Shown: positions 20,911 through 29,460, counted from the first letter of the stretch. The stretch: DNA of 64,000 nt from Lysobacterales bacterium (GCA_016721845.1 JADKHK010000005.1:1-64000), one strand, 5' to 3'. Program-made: numbers and translations. Notes: generated by a model not told the origin, from the letters alone.

Positions 20911-21264
20911 ATGGGCAAGCTCACCACCCACGTCCTCGACACCGCACACGGCAAGCCCGGTGCCGGCATCGCGGTCGCGCTGTATCGCATGAACGGCTAC
21001 GAGCGCCAGTTCGTGTCCGGACACACCACCAATGCCGATGGCCGTTGCGATCAGCCCTTGCTCGACGGCATGGCGATCACCGCTGGCGTCTACGAACTCG
21101 ATTTCGCGATCGGCGACTATTTTTCGCGCATGGGCGTGAAGATGGCCGAGCCGCGGTTCATCGATGTCGTCACGATCCGCTTCGGCATCAACGATGCCAA
21201 GGCGCATTACCACGTGCCGCTGCTGGCCTCGCCCTACGGCTACAGCACCTACCGCGGCAGTTGA
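20911..21264 (+). CDS. uraH: 5-hydroxyisourate hydrolase (transthyretin-like)
   Basis: A 117-residue transthyretin-related protein that hydrolyses 5-hydroxyisourate, the product of urate oxidation. The family signatures are present: N-terminal LTTHVLDTAHGKPG (catalytic His) and the diagnostic C-terminal YSTYRGS. It begins 4 nt after the adenine deaminase stop and lies directly before puuD, so substrate and product enzymes are co-transcribed. No periplasmic signal is seen, so it is cytoplasmic. Confidence 0.96.
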   Translation: MGKLTTHVLDTAHGKPGAGIAVALYRMNGYERQFVSGHTTNADGRCDQPLLDGMAITAGVYELDFAIGDYFSRMGVKMAEPRFIDVVTIRFGINDAKAHYHVPLLASPYGYSTYRGS

Positions 21265-21271
21265 GGTCGTC

Positions 21272-22528
21272 GTGCTCGCATTCTGGACCGAGGCCGCGGC
21301 CTTCCTGTTGCGCTGGCTGCATGTGGTCGCGGCGATTGCGTGGATCGGCGAGTCGTTCTACTTCGTCGCGCTTGATCGCGGCCTGAAGCCACCGAAACAG
21401 GGCGTCCAGGGTCTGTTCGGCGAATCCTGGTCGGTGCATGGCGGCGGCTTCTACCTGAAGCAGAAATTCCTGCCGGCACCGGCGCAACTTCCCGCCGAAT
21501 TGCACTGGTCGAAATGGAAGTCGTATACGACCTGGTTGTCCGGCTTCGGCCTGCTGGCCTTGACCTATCTGCTGTCGCCGGATCTGTATCTGATCGATCG
21601 CGGCGTCGCCGATCTGTCGCCCGCCACGGCCGTCACAGCCGCGATCGTGTTCCTCGTGCTGACCTGGTTCCTGTACGACCTGATGTGCAAGGTCGTCGGC
21701 TCCCGCGATCGCTTGCTCGGCGCGCTGGTCGCCGCGATGACGCTGGCACTGTGCTATGTCGCCACGCATCTGTTCGCCGGGCGTGCGGCCTTCCTGCTGG
21801 TCGGTGCGGCGTTGGCGACGATCATGTCGGCGAACGTGTTCTTCGTGATCATTCCCGGCCAGAAGCGCATGGTCGCCGCGCTTGCGAAAGGCGAGACGCC
21901 GAATCCGCTCGATGGCGCGAACGGCAAGCAGCGTTCGGTGCACAACACCTATTTCACGCTGCCGGTGGTGTTCGCGATGCTGAGCACGCATTACGGCACC
22001 GCCTATGCGCACGCGCACAACTGGATCGTGCTCGCGGTGGCGATGGCGGCGGCGGCAATGATCCGGCAGTTCTTCGTGCTCTGGCACAGCGGCGAACGCG
22101 CCTGGCGCCTGCTGGTCGCCGGTGCCCTGGTCTTGCTGGGACTGTTGTTCTGGCTGTCGCCAACCGTGCGCAACGACGCCGCTGCGGCGGCCGTCGAGAC
22201 CGTTTCTTCCGCGAATGGCGCGACGATGCCAAACGGTGTGCCATCCCCGGCGATCGTGTTGCCCGATGCCTACGGCGAGCATCCCGATACGGTTGCGATC
22301 ATGCCGCTGCTGCACACCCATTGCAGCGGCTGCCACGCGGCCAGGCCGACGCTGATGGCGAGCGCGCCCAAAAACCTGGTCTACGACACGCCCGAACTCG
22401 TCGAGACGTATGCCGCGCTGATCCACAAACAAGTCGTCGAACTCAAGATCATGCCGCCCGGCAACATGACCCAGATGACCGAGGCCGAACGCGCGGCGAT
22501 CGGGCGGTGGTTCGCGGCGCGCAAGTGA
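21272..22528 (+). CDS. puuD: urate hydroxylase PuuD with C-terminal cytochrome c domain
   Basis: A 418-residue membrane protein that oxidises urate to 5-hydroxyisourate, passing electrons to the respiratory chain. The N-terminal ~310 residues hold about eight membrane segments, beginning WLHVVAAIAWIGESFYFVAL, with GGGFYLKQKFLPAPAQLP in the first loop. The C-terminal domain has one c-type haem site HCSGCHAARP and an axial-Met region KIMPPGNMTQM. The GTG start at 21272 has GAGG 5 nt upstream and follows the uraH stop by 7 nt. Confidence 0.93.
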   Translation: MLAFWTEAAAFLLRWLHVVAAIAWIGESFYFVALDRGLKPPKQGVQGLFGESWSVHGGGFYLKQKFLPAPAQLPAELHWSKWKSYTTWLSGFGLLALTYLLSPDLYLIDRGVADLSPATAVTAAIVFLVLTWFLYDLMCKVVGSRDRLLGALVAAMTLALCYVATHLFAGRAAFLLVGAALATIMSANVFFVIIPGQKRMVAALAKGETPNPLDGANGKQRSVHNTYFTLPVVFAMLSTHYGTAYAHAHNWIVLAVAMAAAAMIRQFFVLWHSGERAWRLLVAGALVLLGLLFWLSPTVRNDAAAAAVETVSSANGATMPNGVPSPAIVLPDAYGEHPDTVAIMPLLHTHCSGCHAARPTLMASAPKNLVYDTPELVETYAALIHKQVVELKIMPPGNMTQMTEAERAAIGRWFAARK

Positions 22529-22555
22529 CTGTTCGGGGTGCGCCGAAGGGCGCTC

Positions 22556-22888
22556 TCAGAAGATTTCGACGATACCCACGTCATCCAGCTGGAGCGTTGC
22601 GATGACACGCTCCGCCGCGTTCAACAATGCCTCGAGCACGGCCGCATTGGTGGCGTTGCCCAGCCTGAGTACGATCAACTTCGGTGGATGTCCGCGCAAC
22701 AACTGCAGATCGCGGAAATCGTCGTCCTTGCTGACGAGGATGAAGCCATGCGCGTGTGCGTAATCCCAGAGCGTGACATCGGCGGCGCGTTCGAGGCCGA
22801 CCAGTGCAACCTGCGTGGATCCCGGAAATCGTTGCTGCAACGACGGAACAATCCGTCGCGACAAATTCTCGTCGAGCAGCAGCTTCAC
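22556..22888 (-). CDS. DUF5615 PIN-like toxin
   Basis: A 110-residue protein of the Mut7-C/PIN-like DUF5615 family: VKLLLDENLSRRIVPSL at the N-terminus, DVTLWDYAHAHGFILVSKDDDF in the middle (acidic residues of the PIN-type site) and PPKLIVLRLGNATN near the end. Such proteins are presumed RNases and toxins. The GTG start at 22888 overlaps the antitoxin stop (GTGA), the usual coupling in this pair type. Longer upstream starts would overlap the antitoxin more and add non-family residues. Confidence 0.82.
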   Translation of the reverse strand: MKLLLDENLSRRIVPSLQQRFPGSTQVALVGLERAADVTLWDYAHAHGFILVSKDDDFRDLQLLRGHPPKLIVLRLGNATNAAVLEALLNAAERVIATLQLDDVGIVEIF

Positions 22889-23118
22889 GCTGCGGCCTGA
22901 ACCCAGGCCACGCTCTGCTCGCGCGCGGCAGCCCACGCGAGACAGGCGCGAATGTCATCCCGCGTCAGTTCCGGGTAGTCCAGCACGATGTCGTCCGGCG
23001 TCTGGCCTGACGCCAGCCAGCCCAACACGTCTTGAACTGCGATACGCAGTCCCCGCACGCAGGGCTTGCCGCCGCGCTTGTCGGCTTCAAGGGTGATGTA
23101 CTGGCGAAAGTCGATCAT
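22885..23118 (-). CDS. DUF433 antitoxin
   Basis: A 77-residue DUF433 protein with a predicted helix-turn-helix (VQDVLGWLASGQTPDDIVLDYPELTRDDIRACLAWA). DUF433 genes are regularly paired with DUF5615 toxins and probably bind their own promoter. The start at 23118 has GAGGTG at good spacing. The pair follows allA by 47 nt on the same strand, so read-through from the purine operon is possible, but the module is likely mobile and self-regulated. Confidence 0.85.
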   Translation of the reverse strand: MIDFRQYITLEADKRGGKPCVRGLRIAVQDVLGWLASGQTPDDIVLDYPELTRDDIRACLAWAAAREQSVAWVQAAA

Positions 23119-23165
23119 GGCGACACCTCGGAGTATCGGCATTCAAGCGCTGTGGGTCCGTGGCG

Positions 23166-23993
23166 TCAACTTGCCGGCTTGCGATATCGGCCGATCTCGC
23201 GCTCCGGGTCGGCGGTCCAGTCCATCAACACGATCGTCCAGTCCCCGCGCGTGTCATCGAGCACGCGAGAAACGAAGTCGAGATGCGGGGCGATATCGAA
23301 GTCCGGACTGTTGCGCGCCAAGCAGAACTCGCGGTCGGTGCCGCCATGGAAGTCGATTCGAGCGCACAGCGGGGCGTCCGTCGAAGAAATGTCGATGCCG
23401 ACCCGAGTGCCAAAGTACGCGGCCAGTCGATTCAGAATCAGATCATGTTCGAGGCTGGCGACGTATTCGTCGTCGATTCGCAGTTCCCGAGGCACATCGA
23501 GGATCCACCACGTCCGCGGCATGCTCGCCTCGTCGCAGTTGTGGCCTTCGCCGCCGCGGTCGACGATCAGGAAATCGCTGACCTCGTCGAGTGCGATCAG
23601 CGGGTGGTGCCAGGTGCCGGCGTGGTAGTTGACGCCTTCGCCGTGGGCGGCGAGGAAGCAGCGTGGCGGGTGATCGGGTGATTCGGCGACGACGATCAGG
23701 TACGGCGTCTTCGACAGCGGGATGAAGGCCTGCGAGCCGAGCGGATGGCGTTCCAGCATCGTCACCGCAAAGGGCAGCGTGCGCGGTTCGGCGCGGGCAA
23801 GACTGATGAGTCCGTGACCGGCGCCGACGTCGACACGCGCCAGCGCATGATGGCGTTGCGTTGTCCCGTTGTTGATCGGGAACACCTTGGTCGCGGCGCC
23901 GAACGCGATCACCTCGCCGAACGGCGCGAAGGCTTCGCGCGTCAGTGGTTCGACACGCAAGGTCGTCACCGGATCGGGTGTTGCGTCGTTCAT
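23166..23993 (-). CDS. allA: ureidoglycolate lyase with extra C-terminal domain
   Basis: 275 residues. Residues ~11-167 are AllA: AFAPFGEVI, FPINNGTTQRHHAL, MLERHPLGSQAFIPL, GVNYHAGTWHHPL, VDRGGEGHNCDE. AllA cleaves ureidoglycolate to glyoxylate and urea. E. coli AllA ends just after the DRGG-NCD motif at about 160 residues, so residues ~170-275 are an addition (IDDEYVASLEHDLILNRLAA, CARIDFHGGTDREFCL, DDTRGDWTIVLMDW) that I do not recognise. The start overlaps the amidohydrolase stop (ATGA), fixing its position. Confidence 0.88.
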   Translation of the reverse strand: MNDATPDPVTTLRVEPLTREAFAPFGEVIAFGAATKVFPINNGTTQRHHALARVDVGAGHGLISLARAEPRTLPFAVTMLERHPLGSQAFIPLSKTPYLIVVAESPDHPPRCFLAAHGEGVNYHAGTWHHPLIALDEVSDFLIVDRGGEGHNCDEASMPRTWWILDVPRELRIDDEYVASLEHDLILNRLAAYFGTRVGIDISSTDAPLCARIDFHGGTDREFCLARNSPDFDIAPHLDFVSRVLDDTRGDWTIVLMDWTADPEREIGRYRKPAS

Positions 23994-25306
23994 GGCATGA
24001 ACACGTCGCCGCCCTTCATGACGAAGCGCACCTGCTTCAGCGTCGTCACGTCGGCGAGCGGGTCGCCATCGACCGCGATCAGGTCGGCGGCATAACCGGG
24101 CGCGAGCCGGCCGATTTCGTTCGACAATCCGAGCAGGTCGGCGCCATTCACGGTCGCGGCCTGGATCGCTTCCGCAGGCGACATGCCGTGCAGCACCATC
24201 AGCTCGAACTCGTCGGCATTGCGACCGTGCTTGCTGACGCCGGCGTCGGTGCCAAAGGCGATCTTCACGCCGGCTGCGTGCGCCGCGCGCAGCGACTTGC
24301 CGGTGATGTCGATGCGCCAGCGGATCTTCTTCAGCACCTCGCCGGTATACGCATCGGGATTCGCGGCCAGACGTTCCTTGTAGCCATTGATCGTCGACAA
24401 CGTCGGCACGTAGTAGGCGCCATGCTGCTTGAACAGCGCGATGCTGTCCCGATCCATCAGCGTGCCGTGTTCGACCGAGGCGGCGCCATGACGCAGCGCG
24501 ATCAGGATGCCGTCGTTGCCATGCGCGTGCACCGCGACCTTCTTGCCGTACATCGTCGCGGTGTCGATCAGCGCCTGCACTTCGTCGTCGAACAACTGCA
24601 CGCCGAGCCCGGCACCGATGCGGCTGTTCACGCCACCGGTGGTGGTGATCTTGATCCAGTCGACGCCATGCGCCACCTGCTCGCGCACCGCACGCCGGCA
24701 GGATTCGACGCCGTCGCACATGGTCGCGCCGCGCATCGCCTGTTCGCGCAGGTCCTCGTTCAGGCCGAGGCCTGGATCCGCATGCCCGGCGGTGGCGGAA
24801 ATGCCGCGGCCGGCATCGAGGATGCGGGGTCCTTCCGCCTTGCCCGCGGCAATCGCGTTGCGCAAGGCCAGCGTGACGTAATCCTCGTCGCCGAGATTGC
24901 GCACGGTCGTGAAGCCGGCGGCCAGCGTCTTGCGCGCGTTCAACGCCGCCTCATAGGCGTGGTCGGCGACATTGCGGGTGAACTCGGCGATCAGGGCTTC
25001 CTGCCCGCCGAGGTCGGAGGTCAGATGCACGTGCGCGTCGATCAGGCCCGGCAACACGTAACGCTGGCGCTGGTCGATGACGGTCGCGTCGTCGGGCACG
25101 TCGGGCAGTGCATCGGCGCCGACGAAACCGTCGTGGACCGACTGCACGCGACCGTCGTGGATCACCAGCGTCGATGCACCACGCGCCGGTTGGCCGGGCT
25201 GATCGAGCAGATGCCCGGCGTGGACCACGGCCCAGTCGGACGCGGCGGCCGTCGCGCCGAAGAGCAGTGTGGAGGACGCGATGACGATCGAGCGGATCGG
25301 ATGCAT
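23990..25306 (-). CDS. exported metal-dependent amidohydrolase
   Basis: A 438-residue amidohydrolase-superfamily enzyme with a signal peptide (MHPIRSIVIASSTLLFGATAAA). Metal-site motifs are LIDAHVHLTSDLGG, KITTTGGVNS, KVAVHAHGND, ASVEHGTLMD and KIAFGTDAGVS, matching the imidazolonepropionase-like/Xaa-Pro-type periplasmic branch, whose members cut varied amides and dipeptides. It sits between alc and allA, where allantoinase might be expected, but its exported form and closest motifs do not match allantoinase. It overlaps allA by 4 nt and lies 8 nt after alc. Confidence 0.85.
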   Translation of the reverse strand: MHPIRSIVIASSTLLFGATAAASDWAVVHAGHLLDQPGQPARGASTLVIHDGRVQSVHDGFVGADALPDVPDDATVIDQRQRYVLPGLIDAHVHLTSDLGGQEALIAEFTRNVADHAYEAALNARKTLAAGFTTVRNLGDEDYVTLALRNAIAAGKAEGPRILDAGRGISATAGHADPGLGLNEDLREQAMRGATMCDGVESCRRAVREQVAHGVDWIKITTTGGVNSRIGAGLGVQLFDDEVQALIDTATMYGKKVAVHAHGNDGILIALRHGAASVEHGTLMDRDSIALFKQHGAYYVPTLSTINGYKERLAANPDAYTGEVLKKIRWRIDITGKSLRAAHAAGVKIAFGTDAGVSKHGRNADEFELMVLHGMSPAEAIQAATVNGADLLGLSNEIGRLAPGYAADLIAVDGDPLADVTTLKQVRFVMKGGDVFMP

Positions 25307-25314
25307 GGGAAACC

Positions 25315-26322
25315 TCAGGCGATGCGGCCGCGCAGACGCAGGCGCGAGACGCCGCCGTCCGGGAAAATGTTGAAGCGCACGTGCGTGACCGGCGAGTGCG
25401 ACACGATGTCGTTGCGGTAATGGTGCTGATGATCCATCTGCAACTTCTGTTCGGGCAGCAGGACCGGCCAGAACATCGACTGCGTGACCATCGACTCGGC
25501 GGTGCCGCCGGCGGCGTTCGTGGCCTGGATCGAGCAGCGGTCCGGGTAATTGCCCTTGAAGTGGGCCGTGTCGACTTCGATCGCCTCGATCACGCCTGGC
25601 TGGCCGAGCGCGAGGATGCACCAGTCATTGCCGGGCTCGCGACGGCGGCGGGTTTCCCAACCATCGCCCATGTTCACGCCGCGGCCCGGGATCAGCAGGG
25701 TCGACGCGAGGCCGAAGTGCTGGTTGTTCGCGGCGACCACGGTGCCGCCGTTCAATGCGGCGACGAGGTCGATCAGGCCGTCTGCTTCCGGCTGCGCGAG
25801 TTTCGGGTCGGGCACGCCGTACACGCGCAGGCGGGCGAGACCGCCATCCGGGTACAGGTTCACGCGCAGATGCGAGACGCGCCGCGCACCGTCGAGTGCG
25901 ACGTAATGATGCGCATTGCCGCCGAGATTCGTCGAAGCCAGCACCGGGAACCAGGACGTGTTCGCATCCGGATCGCTCGCGCAATCACAGCCTTCGAGCG
26001 AAAGCGCCGGCGGATAGTTGCCGGTGAAATGGCTGGTATCGAGATCGACGCCGAACAGCGCGCCCGGCCGCGCCAGCCGAACGATGCACCAGTCATGGCC
26101 GGGGCCGCGTTTGCGCCGGCTTTCCCAGCCGTCCATCCACTTGCCGTTCTGGTCGTACTTGCCAGGCACGAACACGGCCGGCTCCGGATTCAGCATGCGC
26201 GACATCTCGGCGAAAAAATCGTCGCTGCAGGCCAGCGCCTGCGCGCCGAGGCGGGCATCGGCCAGATTCACGTAGCGACGGGTGAAATCGGGCGCATTCA
26301 AATCGAGTTGCGGCAAGGCCAT
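25315..26322 (-). CDS. alc: allantoicase
   Basis: A 335-residue enzyme hydrolysing allantoate to ureidoglycolate and urea. The two tandem homologous halves typical of allantoicase are obvious: GWESRRKRGPGHDWCIVRL with DTSHFTGNYPPALSLEG, and GWETRRRREPGNDWCILAL with DTAHFKGNYPDRCSI. Each half ends in a phrase like VNLYPDGGLARLRVYG or FNIFPDGGVSRLRLRG. The start at 26322 (MALPQLDLNAPDF) is chosen from the family N-terminus. Upstream by 74 nt is uraD on the same strand. Confidence 0.95.
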   Translation of the reverse strand: MALPQLDLNAPDFTRRYVNLADARLGAQALACSDDFFAEMSRMLNPEPAVFVPGKYDQNGKWMDGWESRRKRGPGHDWCIVRLARPGALFGVDLDTSHFTGNYPPALSLEGCDCASDPDANTSWFPVLASTNLGGNAHHYVALDGARRVSHLRVNLYPDGGLARLRVYGVPDPKLAQPEADGLIDLVAALNGGTVVAANNQHFGLASTLLIPGRGVNMGDGWETRRRREPGNDWCILALGQPGVIEAIEVDTAHFKGNYPDRCSIQATNAAGGTAESMVTQSMFWPVLLPEQKLQMDHQHHYRNDIVSHSPVTHVRFNIFPDGGVSRLRLRGRIA

Positions 26323-26338
26323 GACGTTTCCATCTCTG

Positions 26339-26362
26339 GTAGGAGCGACCCACGGGTCGCGA
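26339..26362 (+). repeat. short REP-like palindrome (GTAGGAGCG type)
   Basis: A single 24-nt unit between uraD and alc. It begins GTAGGAGCG and carries the palindrome GCGACCCACGGGTCGC, ending in CGCGA. A sister copy in the opposite orientation lies at 47202-47225. The GTAG/GTGG tetranucleotide plus palindrome is the known architecture of RAYT-linked REPs, here a different subtype from the units at 48-51 kb. Confidence 0.6.
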
Positions 26363-26396
26363 TTCATTGCGAGGCGCCGATGCTGTGCCGACGCGC

Positions 26397-26900
26397 TCAG
26401 GAAAGCAACGCATCCAGCCGGAAGCGCGCAATGCGTTCGATCTGCGTCAGCGCTTCGACGATTTCAGCGTCGCGGCCGTGAGCGATGCGTGCACGCATGT
26501 TCGCGATGATCGAGTCGCGCGTGTGGCCTTTCACCGCAATGATGAACGGAAACCCGAAGCGCGCCTCGTAGTCGGCATTGAGTCGGGTGATCTCGGCGAA
26601 TTCCTCGGGCGAACACTGGTCGAGCCCGGCACCGCGTTGTTCCTGCTGCGACGACTCAGTCAGTTCCCCGCGAATCGCGGCCTTGCCGGCCAGTTGCGGG
26701 TGCGCGCGGATCAGGGCCATCTGCAGGTCGGCACCGGCACCGGCGACCGCCGCACACATCGCGGCATGCAGCGCCCCGATGTCGGCGAACGGCCTGTGCG
26801 CGGCGACGCGCTGCGCCACCCAGGGCGAGTGCTCGAAGATATCGGCCAGCCGCGCTGCGAAGGCATCGGTCGACGCGCAATTCAATTCGTCCAGGTTCAT
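26397..26900 (-). CDS. uraD: OHCU decarboxylase
   Basis: A 167-residue 2-oxo-4-hydroxy-4-carboxy-5-ureidoimidazoline decarboxylase, giving (S)-allantoin after UraH. Family motifs: FEHSPWVAQRVAAHRPF, the catalytic LIRAHPQLAGKAA, EFAEITRLNADYEARFGFPFIIAVKGHTRDSI. All-helical as expected. The ATG at 26900 gives the standard N-terminus. It begins 25 nt after dtd and heads the catabolic part of the operon. Confidence 0.94.
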   Translation of the reverse strand: MNLDELNCASTDAFAARLADIFEHSPWVAQRVAAHRPFADIGALHAAMCAAVAGAGADLQMALIRAHPQLAGKAAIRGELTESSQQEQRGAGLDQCSPEEFAEITRLNADYEARFGFPFIIAVKGHTRDSIIANMRARIAHGRDAEIVEALTQIERIARFRLDALLS

Positions 26901-26925
26901 GGATCGCTCCGGGGAAGCCGCGAAC

Positions 26926-27366
26926 TTAGCGCGTCTGCAGCCAGAACGTGACTGGGCCGTCATTCACCAGATGCACCTGCATGTTCGCACCGAACTGGCC
27001 GGTCTCGACGACCGTGTGTGCGGCGCGGGCGCGTTCGACCAGCCGGTTGTACCAGCGCAAACCGGCCTCGGGCGGTGCGGCCGAGGTGAAGCTCGGACGC
27101 ATGCCCTTGCGGGTGTCGGCCGCCAGCGTGAACTGCGAGACCAGCAGCAGGCCGCCAGCGATATCGTGCAGGGACCGATTCATCTTGCCGTCCTCGTCCT
27201 CGAAGACCCGATAGCCGAGCAGGCGCATCAGGGTGCGTTCGACCTGGGCTTCGCCATCGTCCGGCTCCACGGCGACCAGCGCGAGCAGGCCGCGGCCGAT
27301 CTCGCCGACGGTCTTGCCCGCGACATCGACGCGCGCTTCGCTGACTCGCTGGATCAATGCAATCAC
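26926..27366 (-). CDS. dtd: D-aminoacyl-tRNA deacylase
   Basis: A 146-residue Dtd protein that removes D-amino acids from tRNA in the cytoplasm. It starts MIALIQRVSEARVDV and has the two signature motifs: SQFTLAAD and the C-terminal VNDGPVTFWL. Length matches the family. It is the first gene of the minus-strand run dtd-uraD-alc-amidohydrolase-allA, although its housekeeping role is unrelated to purines. It is divergent from the acyltransferase gene. Confidence 0.97.
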   Translation of the reverse strand: MIALIQRVSEARVDVAGKTVGEIGRGLLALVAVEPDDGEAQVERTLMRLLGYRVFEDEDGKMNRSLHDIAGGLLLVSQFTLAADTRKGMRPSFTSAAPPEAGLRWYNRLVERARAAHTVVETGQFGANMQVHLVNDGPVTFWLQTR

Positions 27367-27419
27367 GCCGGCTTTCCGATCAGGGCCATGATCGGGGATG
27401 ATCGCAGGATGCGTGATGA

Positions 27420-28367
27420 ATGCCTGTGTCGAACGTCGTGTCGAAAGTCGTCATGGCGGAACTAGCTGCGGCGCCCTTCAAGGTGCGTGCGGCGGCGGGC
27501 TTGATGCGCCTGGCGGCGCACCTGCCGCTGTCGTGGCTGCACGGCGTCGGTGCGCTCGTCGGCCGTCTCGCCGGCCTGCTGAAGACGCGCGAATGGCGAG
27601 TGGCGCGGCGCAATCACGAACTGGTCGGTGCGTCACTCGGCGCGACCGATCGCGATGCCTTCGTGCGCGCGGTGCTGGTCGAGACCGGCAAGAACCTGAC
27701 CGAGTTGGCCAAGGTCTGGGGTGCGCCGCCGGCGCGTGCCTTGGCCCTGGTCCGCAACGTGCACGGCCGCGAGTACTTCGATGCCGCGAGGGCGCAGGGC
27801 CGCGGCGTGATCGTCGCCGCCCCCCATCTGGGCTGCTGGGAGTTGCTGAATCTGTGGCTGTGCGCGCAGGGTCCGATGGCCCTGCTGTATCGCGTGCCGC
27901 AGCACCCCGAATGGGAAGCCCTGTTGCGCGATGCGCGCGGCAAGCTCGGTGCGACCCAGGTGCGCGCCGATGCCGCCGGCGTGCGCGAGTTGCTGCGCTG
28001 CCTGAAGCAGGGCATGACCCTTGGCATCCTGCCCGATCAGCGCGCCAAGGGCGGCGAAGGCGAATTCGCACCGTTCTTCGGCTGGCCGTGCAAGAGCATG
28101 ACCCTGCTGTCGCGACTGGCCGAGAAGACGGCCGCGCCGGTCGTGTTCGGATTCGCCGAGCGTCTGCCGCAGGGGCGCGGATACGATCTGCATTTTCTGC
28201 CTGCCGCTACAGGGATTGCCAGCAGCGATCGCGTCGCGGCCGTCACTGCCTTGCATCAGGGCATCGAAGCCTGCGTCCGCATTGCACCCACGCAATACCA
28301 GTGGACCTACAAGCGCTACTCGGCGCAGCCGGGCGTCGACGGCGACCAGGTCTACGGACGGGGTTGA
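27420..28367 (+). CDS. lipid A biosynthesis (Kdo)2-lipid acyltransferase, LpxL/HtrB-like
   Basis: A 315-residue membrane-associated acyltransferase of the LpxL/LpxM family, adding secondary acyl chains to lipid A. The catalytic H-x4-E motif is HLGCWE in VIVAAPHLGCWELLNLWL, followed by LLYRVPQHPEW and LGILPDQRAKGGEGEFAPFFG (acceptor motif). An N-terminal hydrophobic helix (MRLAAHLPLSWLHGVGALVG) anchors it. The start may be 27420 (AGGATG upstream) or 27453; both are possible. Confidence 0.88.
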   Translation: MPVSNVVSKVVMAELAAAPFKVRAAAGLMRLAAHLPLSWLHGVGALVGRLAGLLKTREWRVARRNHELVGASLGATDRDAFVRAVLVETGKNLTELAKVWGAPPARALALVRNVHGREYFDAARAQGRGVIVAAPHLGCWELLNLWLCAQGPMALLYRVPQHPEWEALLRDARGKLGATQVRADAAGVRELLRCLKQGMTLGILPDQRAKGGEGEFAPFFGWPCKSMTLLSRLAEKTAAPVVFGFAERLPQGRGYDLHFLPAATGIASSDRVAAVTALHQGIEACVRIAPTQYQWTYKRYSAQPGVDGDQVYGRG

Positions 28368-28380
28368 CGGCGATCGGCGG

Positions 28381-29460
28381 TCAGTGCGCGAGCGCGAGCG
28401 CGCGCAGGTGTTCAAGCTTGGTCTGGTAGCGGCCGCGCACTTCGCCACTGCTGAGGGCTTCCGCACGTCGCAGTTCGCGTTCGGCAGCACGGGTCTGGCC
28501 AAGCTGGAAGTACGCGCGAGCCAGTCCGAAGTGGAAACTGTGTTCGCCTTCGTGCAGACGGATGGCGCGTCGATAATGTTTCGCCGCCCCTTCGAAATCG
28601 CGACCCAGTTCGGCGTCGAGCGCGAGCATGAACTGGTGCAGGGGATCGCGTGCCTGCACCGATTCCAGTTTCGCCAGCAGGATGCCGGCTCGCCGGCGTT
28701 CGCCGTTGCGGCTGTAGTACATGGCAAGGTTCGAGAGTGCACCGGGATGTTCGGTGTCGAGCGTCAGCGCCTGCTGGAAGTCGGCGAATGCGCGTTGTTC
28801 ATCGCCGGCATGGCGGTGCAACACTCCGAGATTGCTCCAGCTGGTCGCGAAGTTTTGGTCTTGTGCCAGCGACGCCTCGGCATGGACCATCGCCGCGGCA
28901 AGATCGCCGGCATTCAACAGGGCGACCGCACGATTGTTGTAGAAGTGCGCGAACAGGCGTGCGTCGCCGATCATCTGCGGCGGTTCGGTCGCGATCACCT
29001 CGGTCAGGGCGACATCGACGGTCAGGCGCTTGCCGCGAATGCGCACGCCGGCATTGACGTGGTTCGAGAGATAGATGGTCTTTTCGACCGTGCGCCAAGC
29101 CAGGATCTCGGAGATCTCCTGACCGTAGGCTTCGAGCCCGGCCTCGCGCGCCAACGCGATCGTGAGCAGGGTGAAGCTCAGGCAGTTCGCGCGTCGCGCG
29201 GCCCAGGCTTCGGCGACCGTGTAGGTGGCGTCGGCCTGGTACTGCATGCCGAGGCCGGTCGGCAAGAACAGGTAATCGACCAACTGTTCGAGACGGCGCG
29301 GCGGCGAGCGCTCGACATCGAGCACGCGCTGATGGAAGTCCGCACGCAACTCGGCCGGCAAGGCCAGGATCTGCGTCGGTGTCGGCGGCGGAACGACCGG
29401 TTCGGTCGCCGACACCGGCATCGAGAACCAGAACATCGCTGCGAGCAGGTAGCGGAACAT
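28381..29460 (-). CDS. exported TPR protein with transglutaminase-like domain
   Basis: A 359-residue protein with signal peptide MFRYLLAAMFWFSMPVSA. Residues ~60-150 resemble a transglutaminase-like core (RRANCLSFTLLTIALAREAGL with the conserved Cys). From residue ~175 there are several TPR repeats: NNRAVALLNAGDLAAAMVHA, WSNLGVLHRHAGDEQRAFAD, ALSNLAMYYSRNGERRRAG, FGLARAYFQLGQTRAAEREL. It is probably periplasmic and may be a scaffold or peptidoglycan-related factor; no partner is obvious. It is convergent with the acyltransferase gene. Confidence 0.75.
   Translation of the reverse strand: MFRYLLAAMFWFSMPVSATEPVVPPPTPTQILALPAELRADFHQRVLDVERSPPRRLEQLVDYLFLPTGLGMQYQADATYTVAEAWAARRANCLSFTLLTIALAREAGLEAYGQEISEILAWRTVEKTIYLSNHVNAGVRIRGKRLTVDVALTEVIATEPPQMIGDARLFAHFYNNRAVALLNAGDLAAAMVHAEASLAQDQNFATSWSNLGVLHRHAGDEQRAFADFQQALTLDTEHPGALSNLAMYYSRNGERRRAGILLAKLESVQARDPLHQFMLALDAELGRDFEGAAKHYRRAIRLHEGEHSFHFGLARAYFQLGQTRAAERELRRAEALSSGEVRGRYQTKLEHLRALALAH

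Noticed and set aside
23990..25306. Allantoinase
   Set aside because: It has an export signal and motifs of another amidohydrolase branch; gene position alone is not enough.
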